Source of the DNA: Ensifer sp. USDA 6670
GTDB taxonomy: Bacteria > Pseudomonadota > Alphaproteobacteria > Rhizobiales > Rhizobiaceae
Direction: 5' to 3'
DNA: 64,000 nucleotides
NCBI GenBank assembly: GCA_000421085.1
Contig: ATWE01000018.1
Span: forward strand, 33,770-97,769
The translations under genes were made by a program, and so were the position numbers. The first letter of the stretch is position 1, and each line of letters starts with the position of its first letter. Below, piece after piece: positions 38,600 to 47,961 of this stretch. The notes beneath the pieces were generated by a model. It was given only the letters and a program-made list of their open reading frames with translations, had not been told where the DNA came from and made no database searches.

Positions 38600-40072
38600 T
38601 TGGCAAACAGTGCAGAGGAAACCCTATCACCAACGCGCCCCGAGGATGAGAAGCTCGGCATCGGCGCCAATCTGGCCTATGGCCTGCAGCACGTACTGAC
38701 GATGTATGGAGGCATCGTCGCCGTGCCCCTGATACTGGGCCAGGCCGCAGGCCTCGCCCCCGGCGACATCGGCCTGCTCATCACGGCATCCCTGTTTGCC
38801 GGCGGCCTCGCCACCATATTGCAGACCGTCGGCCTACCCTTCTTCGGAAGCCAGTTGCCGCTGGTCCAGGGCGTTTCCTTTTCCGGCGTGGCGACGATGA
38901 TCGCCATTTCCGGCAATGGGGGGCTTCAGTCGGTGCTCGGCGCCGTCATTGCCGCCTCGCTGATCGGCCTGCTGATAACGCCCGTATTCTCGCGGATCAC
39001 CCGCTTTTTTCCGCCGCTCGTCACCGGCATCGTGATCACCACCATAGGACTGACGCTGATGCCGGTGGCCGCGCGCTGGGCCATGGGCGGCAACAGCAAT
39101 GCGCCCGATTTCGGCAGTCCAGCGAATATCCAGCTTGCAGCGGTCACGCTCGTCGTCGTGCTCCTGCTCAGCAAGCTCGGAAGCGCCGCGATCTCGCGGC
39201 TCTCGATCCTGCTCGCCCTGATCATCGGTACAGTGATAGCCCATTTCGCCGGCATGGCTGATTTCTCGCAGGTTACCGAAGGGCCTTTCTTCGCGCTTCC
39301 GCTGGTTTTCCACTTCGGTTATCCGACCTTCGAAGTCGCGGCGATCGCTTCGATGTTCATCGTCATCATGGTGACGCTGGTCGAGACTTCGGCCGACATT
39401 CTGGCGGTCGGCGAAATCATCGAGACGAAAGTGGATTCGCGCCGGCTCGGCGACGGCCTCAGGGCCGACATGCTGTCGAGCCTGCTCGCACCGATCTTCG
39501 GTTCCTTCACCCAGAGCGCCTTTGCCCAGAATGTCGGGCTGGTGGCGGTCACCGGGGTCAAGAGCCGCTATGTCGTTGCAACCGGCGGCCTGTTTCTCGT
39601 CACGCTCGGTCTTCTGCCGGTCATGGGCCGCATCGTTGCGGCGGTTCCGAGTTCCGTGCTCGGCGGCGCCGGCATCGTGCTCTTCGGCACGGTCGCGGCG
39701 AGCGGCATCCGCACCCTGTCGAAGGTGGACTACGCCAACAACATGAACCTGGTCATCGTTGCGACCTCGATCGGCTTCGGCATGATCCCGATCGCCTCGC
39801 CGACCTTCTACGAGCATTTCCCGGCCTGGGTCGAGACGATCTTCCATTCCGGCATCAGTTCCGCCGCGCTGATGGCGATCAGCCTCAACCTGATCTTCAA
39901 CCATCTGACCGCCGGGAATTCGGACCAGCAATCGGTGTTCGTCGCCGGCACCGAGCGGACGCTGCGCTACCAGGACATCGCGCGGCTGCACGACGGAGAC
40001 TATTTCCTCAACGGCAAGCTCTATGACGCCAGCGGCGCGGAAGTGCCCGTGCTTGCGGCGGAAGCGCATTGA
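38600..40072 (+). CDS. NCS2-family nucleobase permease (uracil/xanthine type), first paralogue
   Basis: 490 residues, a proton-coupled purine or pyrimidine importer of the inner membrane with about 12-14 helices. The family marks are the QH of helix 1 (GLQHVL), the Glu of helix 8 (VETSADILAVGE) and the NAT signature QNVGLVAVTGVKSR. I chose TTG at 38600 (reading MANSAEETLSP) because GGAGGAG lies six bases before it. A TTG at 38585 is also in frame but has no SD. It is followed by a second NCS2 permease 197 bases on; which nucleobase each carries is not shown. Confidence 0.88.
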   Translation: MANSAEETLSPTRPEDEKLGIGANLAYGLQHVLTMYGGIVAVPLILGQAAGLAPGDIGLLITASLFAGGLATILQTVGLPFFGSQLPLVQGVSFSGVATMIAISGNGGLQSVLGAVIAASLIGLLITPVFSRITRFFPPLVTGIVITTIGLTLMPVAARWAMGGNSNAPDFGSPANIQLAAVTLVVVLLLSKLGSAAISRLSILLALIIGTVIAHFAGMADFSQVTEGPFFALPLVFHFGYPTFEVAAIASMFIVIMVTLVETSADILAVGEIIETKVDSRRLGDGLRADMLSSLLAPIFGSFTQSAFAQNVGLVAVTGVKSRYVVATGGLFLVTLGLLPVMGRIVAAVPSSVLGGAGIVLFGTVAASGIRTLSKVDYANNMNLVIVATSIGFGMIPIASPTFYEHFPAWVETIFHSGISSAALMAISLNLIFNHLTAGNSDQQSVFVAGTERTLRYQDIARLHDGDYFLNGKLYDASGAEVPVLAAEAH

Positions 40073-40269
40073 CCGCCGGCAAGCCGTTCCGCTGAACCGG
40101 CGGAAACGCGATCCGGGCGCATTCTCGTCCGGATCGCGCCCGATGATTACCCTGGAAAACCCGAAAGTGTTTTCACCTCCTGCACCCTTGCGGCATGCTC
40201 CCGCAGCACGAAAAGTTCCCCTCCCGTTGGAGGACGGGAACGGACGGTCGCGGCGATGGAGGAGGAACC

Positions 40270-41754
40270 ATGAACGACGCATCAAGCATACATCCCGTGG
40301 ACGAGCGCCTGCCGATCGGCAGGCTTGCGACCCTCGGGATGCAGCATGTTCTTGTCATGTATGGCGGCGCCGTCGCAGTGCCCCTGATCGTCGGCCGGGC
40401 GCTGCAGCTGAGCCCCGAAGACGTCGCCTTCCTGATCTCGGCGGACCTGTTCGTCTGCGGCATCGTGACCATCATCCAGTCGCTCGGGCTGACCAGGGGC
40501 ATCGGCATCCGCCTTCCCGTGATGATGGGCGTCACGTTTGCCGCCGTCGGCCCCATGGTCTCCATGGCCGCCATGACGCCCGGAATCGACGGAGCACGGA
40601 CGATCTTCGGCGCGATCATCGGCGCCGGCCTCGTCGCGCTTCTCATCGCGCCCATCATGGGACGCCTGTTGAAGTTCTTCCCGCCGGTCGTCACCGGCAC
40701 CATCATTCTCGTCATCGGGGTGACCCTGATGCGCGTCGGCGTCAACTGGATATTCGGCAACCCCTTCGGTCCGACGGCGCCGAAACTCGTCGATCCGGCC
40801 CACGCTCAATGGCTGGCTGACCTGAAACAGCTCGCCGCAACCGGCGGTCCGGCCGTGCCGGATGGGCTGGTCCTCGGCGCGACGGTGCCGAACCCGATCT
40901 ATGCCGAACCGGGCCATGTGGCGCTTGCCGCCTTCGTGCTGGTCTCCATTCTCGTGGTGGCCCGTTTCGGCAAGGGGCTCATCAGCAACATCGCGGTTCT
41001 GATCGGCATCGTGATCGGATGCGTCGCGGCAGCCCTGCTCGGCATGATGCATTTCGACCGTGTGGCGAGCGCCGGCTGGTTCGCCGTCGTGACGCCCTTG
41101 CGCTTCGGCATGCCGATCTTCGATCCGGTGCTGGTCGCCACCATGTCGCTCGTCATGATCGTCGTGATGATCGAATCGACCGGCATGTTCCTGGCACTGG
41201 GCGAGATGACGAACCGCGAGGTCAAGCAACAGCAATTGACCGCCGGACTTCGGGTGGACGGTCTCGGCACCATCATCGGCGGGCTCTTCAACACATTTCC
41301 CTATACGAGCTTCTCGCAGAATGTCGGCCTCGTCGGCGTCACCGGCGTCAAGAGCCGCTACGTGTGCGTGATGGGCGGCGGCATCATGATCCTGCTCGGC
41401 GTTATCCCGAAGATGGCCGCGCTGGTCGAGGCGGTTCCGACCTTCGTTCTCGGCGGCGCGGGGCTTGTGATGTTCGGCATGGTGGCGGCAACCGGCGTCA
41501 GGATTCTCTCGACGGTCGATTTCAAGTCCTCGCGGAACAACCTGTTCGTGGTCGCCGTCTCCCTCGGATTCGGCCTCATTCCGATGATCGCACCCAACTT
41601 CCTGATGTGGATGCCGCATGCGATCCATCCCATCATCGAGTCCGGCATCGTGTTGGCCGCGGTATCGGCCGTCGTGCTCAATGCCTTCTTCAACGGCCTA
41701 AGCCTCGAGCGTTCCGCATGCGTCGAGGCCGCGCGGCTGGCAGACGGCCATTGA
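40270..41754 (+). CDS. NCS2-family nucleobase permease, second paralogue
   Basis: 494 residues, same fold and motifs as its neighbour: GMQHVLVMYGG in helix 1, IESTGMFLALGEMTNREV in helix 8 and SQNVGLVGVTGVKSRYV in helix 10. It differs by an insert in the middle (about 180-225, QWLADLKQLAATGGPAVPDG). AGGAGG five bases before the ATG fixes the start. A long stem-loop follows the stop. The tandem pair suggests two substrates or affinities. No purine catabolic enzyme gene is adjacent. Confidence 0.9.
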   Translation: MNDASSIHPVDERLPIGRLATLGMQHVLVMYGGAVAVPLIVGRALQLSPEDVAFLISADLFVCGIVTIIQSLGLTRGIGIRLPVMMGVTFAAVGPMVSMAAMTPGIDGARTIFGAIIGAGLVALLIAPIMGRLLKFFPPVVTGTIILVIGVTLMRVGVNWIFGNPFGPTAPKLVDPAHAQWLADLKQLAATGGPAVPDGLVLGATVPNPIYAEPGHVALAAFVLVSILVVARFGKGLISNIAVLIGIVIGCVAAALLGMMHFDRVASAGWFAVVTPLRFGMPIFDPVLVATMSLVMIVVMIESTGMFLALGEMTNREVKQQQLTAGLRVDGLGTIIGGLFNTFPYTSFSQNVGLVGVTGVKSRYVCVMGGGIMILLGVIPKMAALVEAVPTFVLGGAGLVMFGMVAATGVRILSTVDFKSSRNNLFVVAVSLGFGLIPMIAPNFLMWMPHAIHPIIESGIVLAAVSAVVLNAFFNGLSLERSACVEAARLADGH

Positions 41755-41758
41755 ACCG

Positions 41759-41792
41759 CAATACCCCGTGGGAAAAAGCCCGCGGGGTATTG
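41759..41792 (+). terminator. Stem-loop after the NCS2 permease genes
   Basis: CAATACCCCG and CGGGGTATTG form a perfect ten-pair outer stem with a further GGG/CCC inner pairing around an A-rich loop. No T run follows. Confidence 0.6.
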
Positions 41793-41880
41793 CTCCACAC
41801 TTCGATCGGAACCGAAGCATCGCGGCGGCTCCGGACGCTAGGAATGGTCCGATGAACAACGATTCACAAGGACCGCATTC

Positions 41881-42786
41881 ATGGACAGGCCACGTCTCGC
41901 TCTCGAACTGCTTCTGCTTGTCGCCCTGGCAACGCTCTGGGGCGCCTCCTACACCTTCATCAAGATCGGCGTCGAAACCATTCCCCCGGTGACGCTGATT
42001 GCCGCGCGAACGCTGCTTGCCGGCACGGTTCTTCTGGCGCTGATCGCATGGCGCGGCCTGACCTTGCCGCGCGACGCGGCGATGTGGCGGCGGTTCCTGT
42101 TCCAGGCCTGCCTAAACAGCGTCGTTCCCTTCACCCTGATTGCCTGGTCGGAGCGCACGATCGATGCCGGCGTCGCGGCCATCCTCAACTCCACGACGCC
42201 GATCTTCGCCTTTCTCCTGACGGCGCTGATCACCCGGCACGAGCCCGTTACTGCCCGCAAGTTCCTGGGCGTCATTGCAGGCCTCGCCGGAATCGGGCTG
42301 ATCATCGGTCTCGAGGCCTTCCGCGGCATCGGAGATCAGCTCATCCCGCAGCTGGCGGTCGTTCTTGCGACGGTTTGCTATGCCGGCGCGGCGATATTCG
42401 GGAAGGGCTTCAGGGGCCTCGATCCGATGATGCCCGCTTGCGGATCGCTTCTCGCGGGTGCGGCCCTGCTCATTCCGGCGAGCCTCGTCGTCGATCGACC
42501 CTGGACGCTCGATCCCTCGCCGGAATCGCTGATTGCGCTCCTCTGCTTGTCCGTCTTCTCGACCGCGCTCGCCTTCGTCATCTATTTCCGCCTGATCCAC
42601 ACGCTCGGTTCCGTCGGCGCGACGGCACAGGCCTATGTGCGCGTTCCGATCGGCGTTGCGATCGGGGTGATGTTTCTCGGGGAAACGCTTTCGACCACCG
42701 CATGGCTCGGCCTAGGATGCGTCATCGCCGGCGTCGCCGCCATGACCATGCCTACGCGGCCAAAGGTTGCCGCTGTCGGAGGGTAA
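41881..42786 (+). CDS. DMT-superfamily (EamA) exporter
   Basis: 301 residues, ten predicted helices in two EamA repeats. The first begins ALELLLLVALATLWGASYTFIKIG; the second begins about residue 150 (QLAVVLATVCYAGAAIFGKGF). It probably exports metabolites or amino-acid-like compounds; the substrate is unknown. It lies between the permeases and the convergent mur gene with only six bases to the mur stop. Confidence 0.87.
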   Translation: MDRPRLALELLLLVALATLWGASYTFIKIGVETIPPVTLIAARTLLAGTVLLALIAWRGLTLPRDAAMWRRFLFQACLNSVVPFTLIAWSERTIDAGVAAILNSTTPIFAFLLTALITRHEPVTARKFLGVIAGLAGIGLIIGLEAFRGIGDQLIPQLAVVLATVCYAGAAIFGKGFRGLDPMMPACGSLLAGAALLIPASLVVDRPWTLDPSPESLIALLCLSVFSTALAFVIYFRLIHTLGSVGATAQAYVRVPIGVAIGVMFLGETLSTTAWLGLGCVIAGVAAMTMPTRPKVAAVGG

Positions 42787-42792
42787 TTCCGC

Positions 42793-43221
42793 TCAGTCCT
42801 TGCGCTTCCGGCAATAGAGCTCCAGCCGGTGGCGCACCAGGTCATAGCCGAGTTCCGCAGCTATCTCCGCCTGCAACTGCTCGATCTTGTCGGAGCGGAA
42901 CTCGATCACCGCACCCGTTTCGATATCGATCAGGTGATCGTGGTGGGGCGCATCCGCCGTCTCGAAGCGGGCGGTCGCATTCTCGAAGGCATGCCGCTGC
43001 ACCACCCCTTGCTGCTCCAGCGCGGAAAGCGTCCGGTAGACGGTCGAGAGCGACACGGTCGCGTCGATTTCCTTCGCGCGCCGGTGAAGTTCGCTGGCAT
43101 CCGGGTGGTCTTCGGCCTCGGCCAGGATCTTCAGGATCGCGGCGCGTTGGCGCGTCACACGGACACCGCCTTCCCGCAGGATTCCTTCCAGTTCCTCGAT
43201 CCGATTCTTGCTCTGGCTCAT
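42793..43221 (-). CDS. mur: Mur, manganese-responsive Fur-family regulator
   Basis: 142 residues. The winged-helix DNA-binding half is VRVTRQRAAILKILAEAEDHPDASELHRRAKEIDATVSLSTVYRTLSALEQQGVV; the metal-binding core is PHHDHLIDIETGAVIEF. In rhizobia the Fur-like protein next to sitABCD is Mur, which represses Mn uptake when Mn is ample; the gene order here is the same. It lacks the C-terminal Cys pairs of zinc-structured Fur proteins. It is divergent from sitA, with a perfect palindrome between them. Confidence 0.92.
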   Translation of the reverse strand: MSQSKNRIEELEGILREGGVRVTRQRAAILKILAEAEDHPDASELHRRAKEIDATVSLSTVYRTLSALEQQGVVQRHAFENATARFETADAPHHDHLIDIETGAVIEFRSDKIEQLQAEIAAELGYDLVRHRLELYCRKRKD

Positions 43222-43264
43222 CCCGCGACACTAGCCAAGGGGACACCTTTTGGAAATAGCTAGT

Positions 43265-43285
43265 TGCAAATGCTTCTCATTTGCA
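43265..43285. promoter_or_regulatory. Mur operator (Mur-responsive sequence) in the mur-sitA intergenic region
   Basis: TGCAAATG-N5-CATTTGCA, a perfect 8+8 inverted repeat, 57 bases before the sitA start and 43 bases from the mur start. The TGCAAAT half-site fits the A/T-rich Mur sites reported at rhizobial sit promoters. Confidence 0.8.
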
Positions 43286-43342
43286 TTGACTTATGCAGGC
43301 CATTCGCCTACCCATGTTATGGTTGGCAAAGAGGAGAGCCGG

Positions 43343-44248
43343 ATGATCCACCAAACGAGGCGCATAATCGTGGCGGCAGCAGCGGCGATGGCTGTTCTAT
43401 CGCTCACGCCGGCGGCGGCCGGGGCGGCGGAAAAGCTCAAGGCCGTCACCACCTTCACGGTCATCGCCGATATGGCGCAGAACGTCGCGGGCGACGCCGC
43501 GGTGGTCGAATCGATCACCAAGCCGGGCGCCGAGATCCACAATTACCAGCCGACGCCCCGCGATATCCTCAAGGCGCATGATGCCGACCTCATTCTGTGG
43601 AACGGGCTGAACCTCGAGCTCTGGTTCGAGAGGTTCTTCCAGAACTTCGACGGCGTTCCCGGCGTCGTCGTCTCTGAAGGAGTCGAGCCGATGGGCATCG
43701 CCGAGGGTCCCTATACCGGCAAACCCAACCCGCATGCCTGGATGTCGCCGTCGGCCGCGCTGATCTATGTCGACAATATCCGCGACGCCTTCGTACAACA
43801 CGATCCTGAGAATGCCGAGGTCTACAAGGCCAATGCCGAGGCCTACAAGAAGAGGATCGAGGCGGCGGTCGCACCCATCCGCACCGAGCTCGAGAGGATT
43901 CCGGCGGAAAGGCGATGGCTCGTTTCGAGCGAGGGCGCATTCAGCTATCTCGCCCGCGATTTCGGCATGAAGGAGCTTTATCTCTGGCCGATCAATGCCG
44001 ACCAGCAAGGCACGCCGCAGCAGGTGCGCAAGGTGATCGACGTGGTTCGCGCCAATCGGATACCCGTGGTCTTTTCCGAAAGCACCATTTCGCCCGATCC
44101 CGCCGAGCAGGTCGCGCGGGAGACGGGTGCAAAATACGGAGGCGTGCTCTATGTCGACTCCTTGAGCGAGGCCGACGGCCCCGTTCCGACCTATATCGAT
44201 CTGCTGCGCGTTACCTCGGAAACGATCGCGAAAGGCTTGTCGCAATGA
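43343..44248 (+). CDS. sitA: Manganese ABC transporter substrate-binding protein SitA
   Basis: 301 residues. A signal peptide ([28 protein letters not shown]) sends it to the periplasm. Cluster A-I metal-binding residues are visible: His in EIHNYQP, His in NPHAWMSP, Glu in [14 protein letters not shown] and Asp in ISPDPAEQ, a His-His-Glu-Asp set typical for Mn/Zn proteins. GAGGAG precedes the ATG. It is first in the sitABCD operon under the Mur palindrome; the Mn role follows from family and regulator. Confidence 0.95.
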   Translation: MIHQTRRIIVAAAAAMAVLSLTPAAAGAAEKLKAVTTFTVIADMAQNVAGDAAVVESITKPGAEIHNYQPTPRDILKAHDADLILWNGLNLELWFERFFQNFDGVPGVVVSEGVEPMGIAEGPYTGKPNPHAWMSPSAALIYVDNIRDAFVQHDPENAEVYKANAEAYKKRIEAAVAPIRTELERIPAERRWLVSSEGAFSYLARDFGMKELYLWPINADQQGTPQQVRKVIDVVRANRIPVVFSESTISPDPAEQVARETGAKYGGVLYVDSLSEADGPVPTYIDLLRVTSETIAKGLSQ

Positions 44249-45180
44249 ACCTTCAGGAAAAGGCCCGCGCCTATCCGGGAGCAGCTACGCATGAGGAGGA
44301 TGGCGGCATTCGCGTCAGCGGCGCCACGGTGACCTACCGCAACGGCCACCGGGCGTTGCGCGACGCCTCCTTCGAAATCCCGACGGGCACCATTGCGGCC
44401 CTTGTCGGCGTCAACGGCAGCGGCAAGTCGACGCTGTTCAAAGCGATCATGGGCTTCGTCCGGCTGGCCAAGGGAGACATCTCGATCCTGGGCCTCACCG
44501 TGTCGCAGGCACTGAGACAGAACCTCGTCGCCTATGTCCCGCAGGCCGAAGAGGTCGACTGGAACTTTCCCGTCCTCGTCGAAGACGTGGTGATGATGGG
44601 CCGTTACGGCCATATGAACATGCTGCGCATCCCGAGAAAGGCCGATCACGAGGCGGTCGAGACGGCGCTGGCACGGGTCGGCATGAGCGAGTTCCGCAAG
44701 CGCCAGATCGGCGAGCTTTCCGGAGGCCAGAAGAAGCGGGTCTTCCTGGCCCGGGCGCTTGCCCAGAACGGCCGCGTCATCCTGCTCGACGAGCCTTTCA
44801 CCGGGGTCGACGTGAAAACGGAGGACGCGATCATCCGCCTGCTCGTCGCGCTTCGGGAAGAGGGGCGTGTCATGCTCGTCTCCACCCATAATCTCGGAAG
44901 CGTGCCGGAATTCTGCGACCGCACCATCCTTCTGAAAAATACGGTGCTCGCCTACGGTCCCACGGAAACCACCTTCACCCGCGAAAACCTGGAGCTGGCC
45001 TTCGGGGGCGTCCTGCGTCACTTCGTGCTCGGCGGCGAGAACCTCCACGACGATGCCGATCCACGCCAGCTCTCGGTCATCAGCGATGACGAGCGTCCGC
45101 TCGTCATGTATGGCGCCCGCGACCGCATGGTTGCGCAGCCGGCCAAGCCGGAATCAGAAGCCGAGGCAGACTCCGAATGA
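44245..45180 (+). CDS. sitB: Manganese ABC transporter ATPase SitB
   Basis: 311 residues. Walker [11 protein letters not shown], signature LSGGQKKR, Walker [13 protein letters not shown] and switch His in VSTHNLGS are all canonical. A C-terminal acidic tail (about 40 residues ending ESEAEADSE) follows the domain. Its ATG overlaps the sitA stop (ATGA). Confidence 0.95.
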   Translation: MNLQEKARAYPGAATHEEDGGIRVSGATVTYRNGHRALRDASFEIPTGTIAALVGVNGSGKSTLFKAIMGFVRLAKGDISILGLTVSQALRQNLVAYVPQAEEVDWNFPVLVEDVVMMGRYGHMNMLRIPRKADHEAVETALARVGMSEFRKRQIGELSGGQKKRVFLARALAQNGRVILLDEPFTGVDVKTEDAIIRLLVALREEGRVMLVSTHNLGSVPEFCDRTILLKNTVLAYGPTETTFTRENLELAFGGVLRHFVLGGENLHDDADPRQLSVISDDERPLVMYGARDRMVAQPAKPESEAEADSE

Positions 45181-46034
45181 TCGCCACGCTGATCGAGCCG
45201 TTCGCCTATAGCTACATGGTGAATGCCATGTGGGTAAGCGCCCTCGTGGGCGCGGTCTGCGCGTTTCTTTCGGCCTATCTCATGTTGAAGGGGTGGTCGC
45301 TGATCGGCGATGCGCTCTCCCACTCGATCGTGCCGGGCGTCGCCGGCGCCTATATGCTCGGGCTTCCCTTCTCGCTCGGCGCCTTCTTTTCCGGTGCGCT
45401 TGCCGCCGGTGCCATGCTGTTCCTCAACCAGCGCACGCGGCTGAAGGAGGACACGATCATCGGCCTGATCTTCACCTCCTTCTTCGGCCTCGGCCTGTTC
45501 ATGGTCTCTCTGTCGCCGACCTCGGTGAACATCCAGACGATCGTGCTCGGCAATATCCTCGCCATCACCCCGGCCGACACGTTGCAGCTCGCCATCATCG
45601 GCATCGTCTCGCTCATGATCCTGTCCGCCAGGTGGAAGGACCTGATGGTGACCTTCTTCGACGAAAGCCACGCCCGCTCGATCGGCATCAACACCACCTT
45701 CCTGAAGGTGCTCTTCTTCAGCCTGCTCTCGGCCTCGACGGTGGCGGCGCTGCAGACGGTCGGGGCCTTCCTGGTCGTCGCCATGGTCGTGACCCCCGGC
45801 GCGACCGCCTATCTGCTGACTGACCGTTTTCCGCGGCTGATCGTGATCAGCATCGCGATCGGGGCTCTGACGAGCTTCGTCGGCGCCTATGCGAGCTACT
45901 TCCTCGACGGCGCAACCGGCGGCATCATCATCGTCCTGCAGACTGCGATCTTTCTGTTCGCCTTCGTATTTGCCCCGAAACACGGGCTGCTCGCCGCCCG
46001 CCGCCGCGCATCCGAAGCCCTGGAGAGCGCATGA
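45177..46034 (+). CDS. sitC: Manganese ABC transporter permease SitC
   Basis: 285 residues, ABC-3 family permease with about eight helices. Family blocks include [30 protein letters not shown] near the start and [23 protein letters not shown] later. ATGA overlaps with both sitB and sitD. It is paralogous to SitD; the two form the membrane channel. Confidence 0.95.
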   Translation: MIATLIEPFAYSYMVNAMWVSALVGAVCAFLSAYLMLKGWSLIGDALSHSIVPGVAGAYMLGLPFSLGAFFSGALAAGAMLFLNQRTRLKEDTIIGLIFTSFFGLGLFMVSLSPTSVNIQTIVLGNILAITPADTLQLAIIGIVSLMILSARWKDLMVTFFDESHARSIGINTTFLKVLFFSLLSASTVAALQTVGAFLVVAMVVTPGATAYLLTDRFPRLIVISIAIGALTSFVGAYASYFLDGATGGIIIVLQTAIFLFAFVFAPKHGLLAARRRASEALESA

Positions 46035-46885
46035 TGCCCTCGCTCGACATGCTCCTTGCCGTTTTCGAGTTCGAGTTCATGCGCAATGCACTCCTGATCT
46101 CGGTTCTGGTCGCGATTCCGACGGCGATGCTCTCCTGCTTCCTGGTCCTCAAGGGCTGGTCGCTGATGGGCGACGCGATCTCGCATGCGGTGTTCCCCGG
46201 CGTGGTCGTCTCGTACATTGTCGGCCTGCCGCTCGCCGTCGGCGCCTTTACGGCCGGCATGTGCTGCGCGCTTTTGACCGGCTATCTGAAGGAAAACAGC
46301 CGCATCAAGCAGGACACCGTGATGGGCGTCGTCTTTTCCGGCATGTTCGGCCTTGGCCTTGTGCTCTACACCAAGATCCAGAGCGACGTGCATCTCGATC
46401 ACATCCTCTTCGGCGACATGCTCGGCATCGGCTGGGGCGACATTCTGGAGACGGGCCTCATCGCGCTTTTCGCCGCCGGCATTCTCGGCCTGAAATGGCG
46501 CGACCTGCTGCTCCACGCCTTCGATCCGGCTCAGGCACGCGCGATCGGTCTCAGGGTCGCCTGGCTGCACTACGGACTGCTCGCGATCCTTTCGTTGACG
46601 ATCGTCGGCGCCCTCAAGGCGGTTGGCCTGATCCTGGCCATCGCGATGCTGATTGCCCCCGGCGCGATCGCCTATCTCGTCACGCGGACATTCGGCGCCA
46701 TGCTGGCGGTCGCGGTGATCGTCGCCGTCGCCGCCTCCTTCTGCGGCGTTTATCTCTCCTTCTTCATCGATAGCGCACCGGCACCCACCATCGTCCTTCT
46801 TATGACGGCGATATTCCTGCTCGCCTTCGCCTATTCCACCTGGAAGGTAACCCGCGCCGAAGCGCAGCGGACAAGCGTGGAATAG
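46031..46885 (+). CDS. sitD: Manganese ABC transporter permease SitD
   Basis: 284 residues, ABC-3 family, same plan as SitC: CFLVLKGWSLMGDAISHAVFPGVVVSYIVGLP and LILAIAMLIAPGAIAYLVTRTF. It is the last gene of the operon, and a large GC-rich palindrome follows within eight bases. Confidence 0.95.
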   Translation: MMPSLDMLLAVFEFEFMRNALLISVLVAIPTAMLSCFLVLKGWSLMGDAISHAVFPGVVVSYIVGLPLAVGAFTAGMCCALLTGYLKENSRIKQDTVMGVVFSGMFGLGLVLYTKIQSDVHLDHILFGDMLGIGWGDILETGLIALFAAGILGLKWRDLLLHAFDPAQARAIGLRVAWLHYGLLAILSLTIVGALKAVGLILAIAMLIAPGAIAYLVTRTFGAMLAVAVIVAVAASFCGVYLSFFIDSAPAPTIVLLMTAIFLLAFAYSTWKVTRAEAQRTSVE

Positions 46886-46892
46886 AAGAAAA

Positions 46893-46946
46893 CCCCTCCC
46901 CAACCCCTCCCCACAATGGCTACACAAGGGAGGGGTTGGGGAGGGG
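46893..46946. repeat. Large C/T-G/A palindrome after sitD
   Basis: Left arm 46893-46911 (CCCCTCCCCAACCCCTCCC) and right arm 46928-46946 pair perfectly over 19 bases around a 16-base loop. It is likely the sit operon terminator or an mRNA-end stabiliser, and may be a mobile palindromic unit related to the other rhizobial repeats. Confidence 0.75.
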
Positions 46947-47062
46947 CCTCGCACAGGAGTTTGCACGCCGGCGCCATGATCCCTTATGGTGCGCCACGAC
47001 TGAAGGTTTGGGGCGGTCCGGTCTAATGCCGTGATCTTTCCGTGGCGGAGCAACGACGCAAG

Positions 47063-47947
47063 ATGGAGAGGAAACAGCAAGGCCGTTCCGGCATCGCTTT
47101 CTTCTTCGTCGCCGTGGCGCTCATCTTTACGGCGATCGCCGCGACCGTTCTCCTGGCGAACGAGCAGCGCCACCTCAAGCAGCTGCTTGCGGGCCTGGGT
47201 TTCGCATTGCCGCCGCCGCAAGCGGAGCGGCTGCCGGAGGCTGCCCGCGGTCCACGCAAAAGGCCCGAACCGCCAAAGGCACTCCTGCCCGCCCACATCT
47301 TCGCGGATCTTGCCACGCCGGAACAGCAATTCATCCGTCAGATCCGCAGCGACCCGCGGGCACTTTGCGAGGGACTGAGGGAGGCCGGCTTCCGCGACCT
47401 CGAATGGAAATCTGCCGAGAGCGGCCGCTGGGAATGCTCATCGCTCGTTCCCTTTGCCCGCCCCGGCCAGGAGCCGAGCTCGTCCATCTTCATCCTGGTC
47501 AAAGGCCGTGGCGAAGAGGAGATCACCTCCTTTCGCGTAAAACTGAATATCGAGCACAGCGGGGACACGCCGGTCGTCACCAGCGCTGCTGCCAAGGCGG
47601 CATCCGTCTTCTTGAGCGAGGTCCGTTGGGCGGGCGGCGCAAGCATCGCTCTCAAGATCCAGGCCCTGCAGGAATTCGATCTCCAGCGCTTCGGCAGTCG
47701 TATTCAGTTCAAACGGGAGATGGGAGACACGCCCCGCTACAACTTCCTTGCCAATCAGGCCGCACGCACGCGGCCGAAGAGCATCGCCGAGCTCTATTTC
47801 GACCGCGAAAAATGGCTGCCCCCGGGCGACGGAGCGGGCGTTTCCTTTATCCGGGGCCCGAGCGCCTGGGCGCGGCCAGCCCCGTCGATGGAACCGCAGA
47901 GCGCAGCGCGGCAGCCTGCAGACCGCAGCGCAACTCCCGAGCGTTGA
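47063..47947 (+). CDS. Membrane-anchored protein of unknown function (possibly DUF6030-like)
   Basis: 294 residues if started at the ATG (MERKQQGRSGIAFF); a GTG at 47042 would add seven. One N-terminal helix (IAFFFVAVALIFTAIAATVLLA) with a basic start suggests an inner-membrane anchor and a periplasmic body. A Pro/Arg-rich linker (PPPQAERLPEAARGPRKRPEPP) leads to a folded part with two Cys (LCEGLREAGF, RWECSSLVPF) and SSSIFILVKGRGEEEITSFRVKLNI. The C-terminus is Pro/Ala-rich and looks disordered. I do not recognise a function; the DUF name is from memory and weak. It stands alone, convergent with an Lrp-type gene. Confidence 0.75.
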   Translation: MERKQQGRSGIAFFFVAVALIFTAIAATVLLANEQRHLKQLLAGLGFALPPPQAERLPEAARGPRKRPEPPKALLPAHIFADLATPEQQFIRQIRSDPRALCEGLREAGFRDLEWKSAESGRWECSSLVPFARPGQEPSSSIFILVKGRGEEEITSFRVKLNIEHSGDTPVVTSAAAKAASVFLSEVRWAGGASIALKIQALQEFDLQRFGSRIQFKREMGDTPRYNFLANQAARTRPKSIAELYFDREKWLPPGDGAGVSFIRGPSAWARPAPSMEPQSAARQPADRSATPER

Positions 47948-47961
47948 TCCGAACCTGACTA

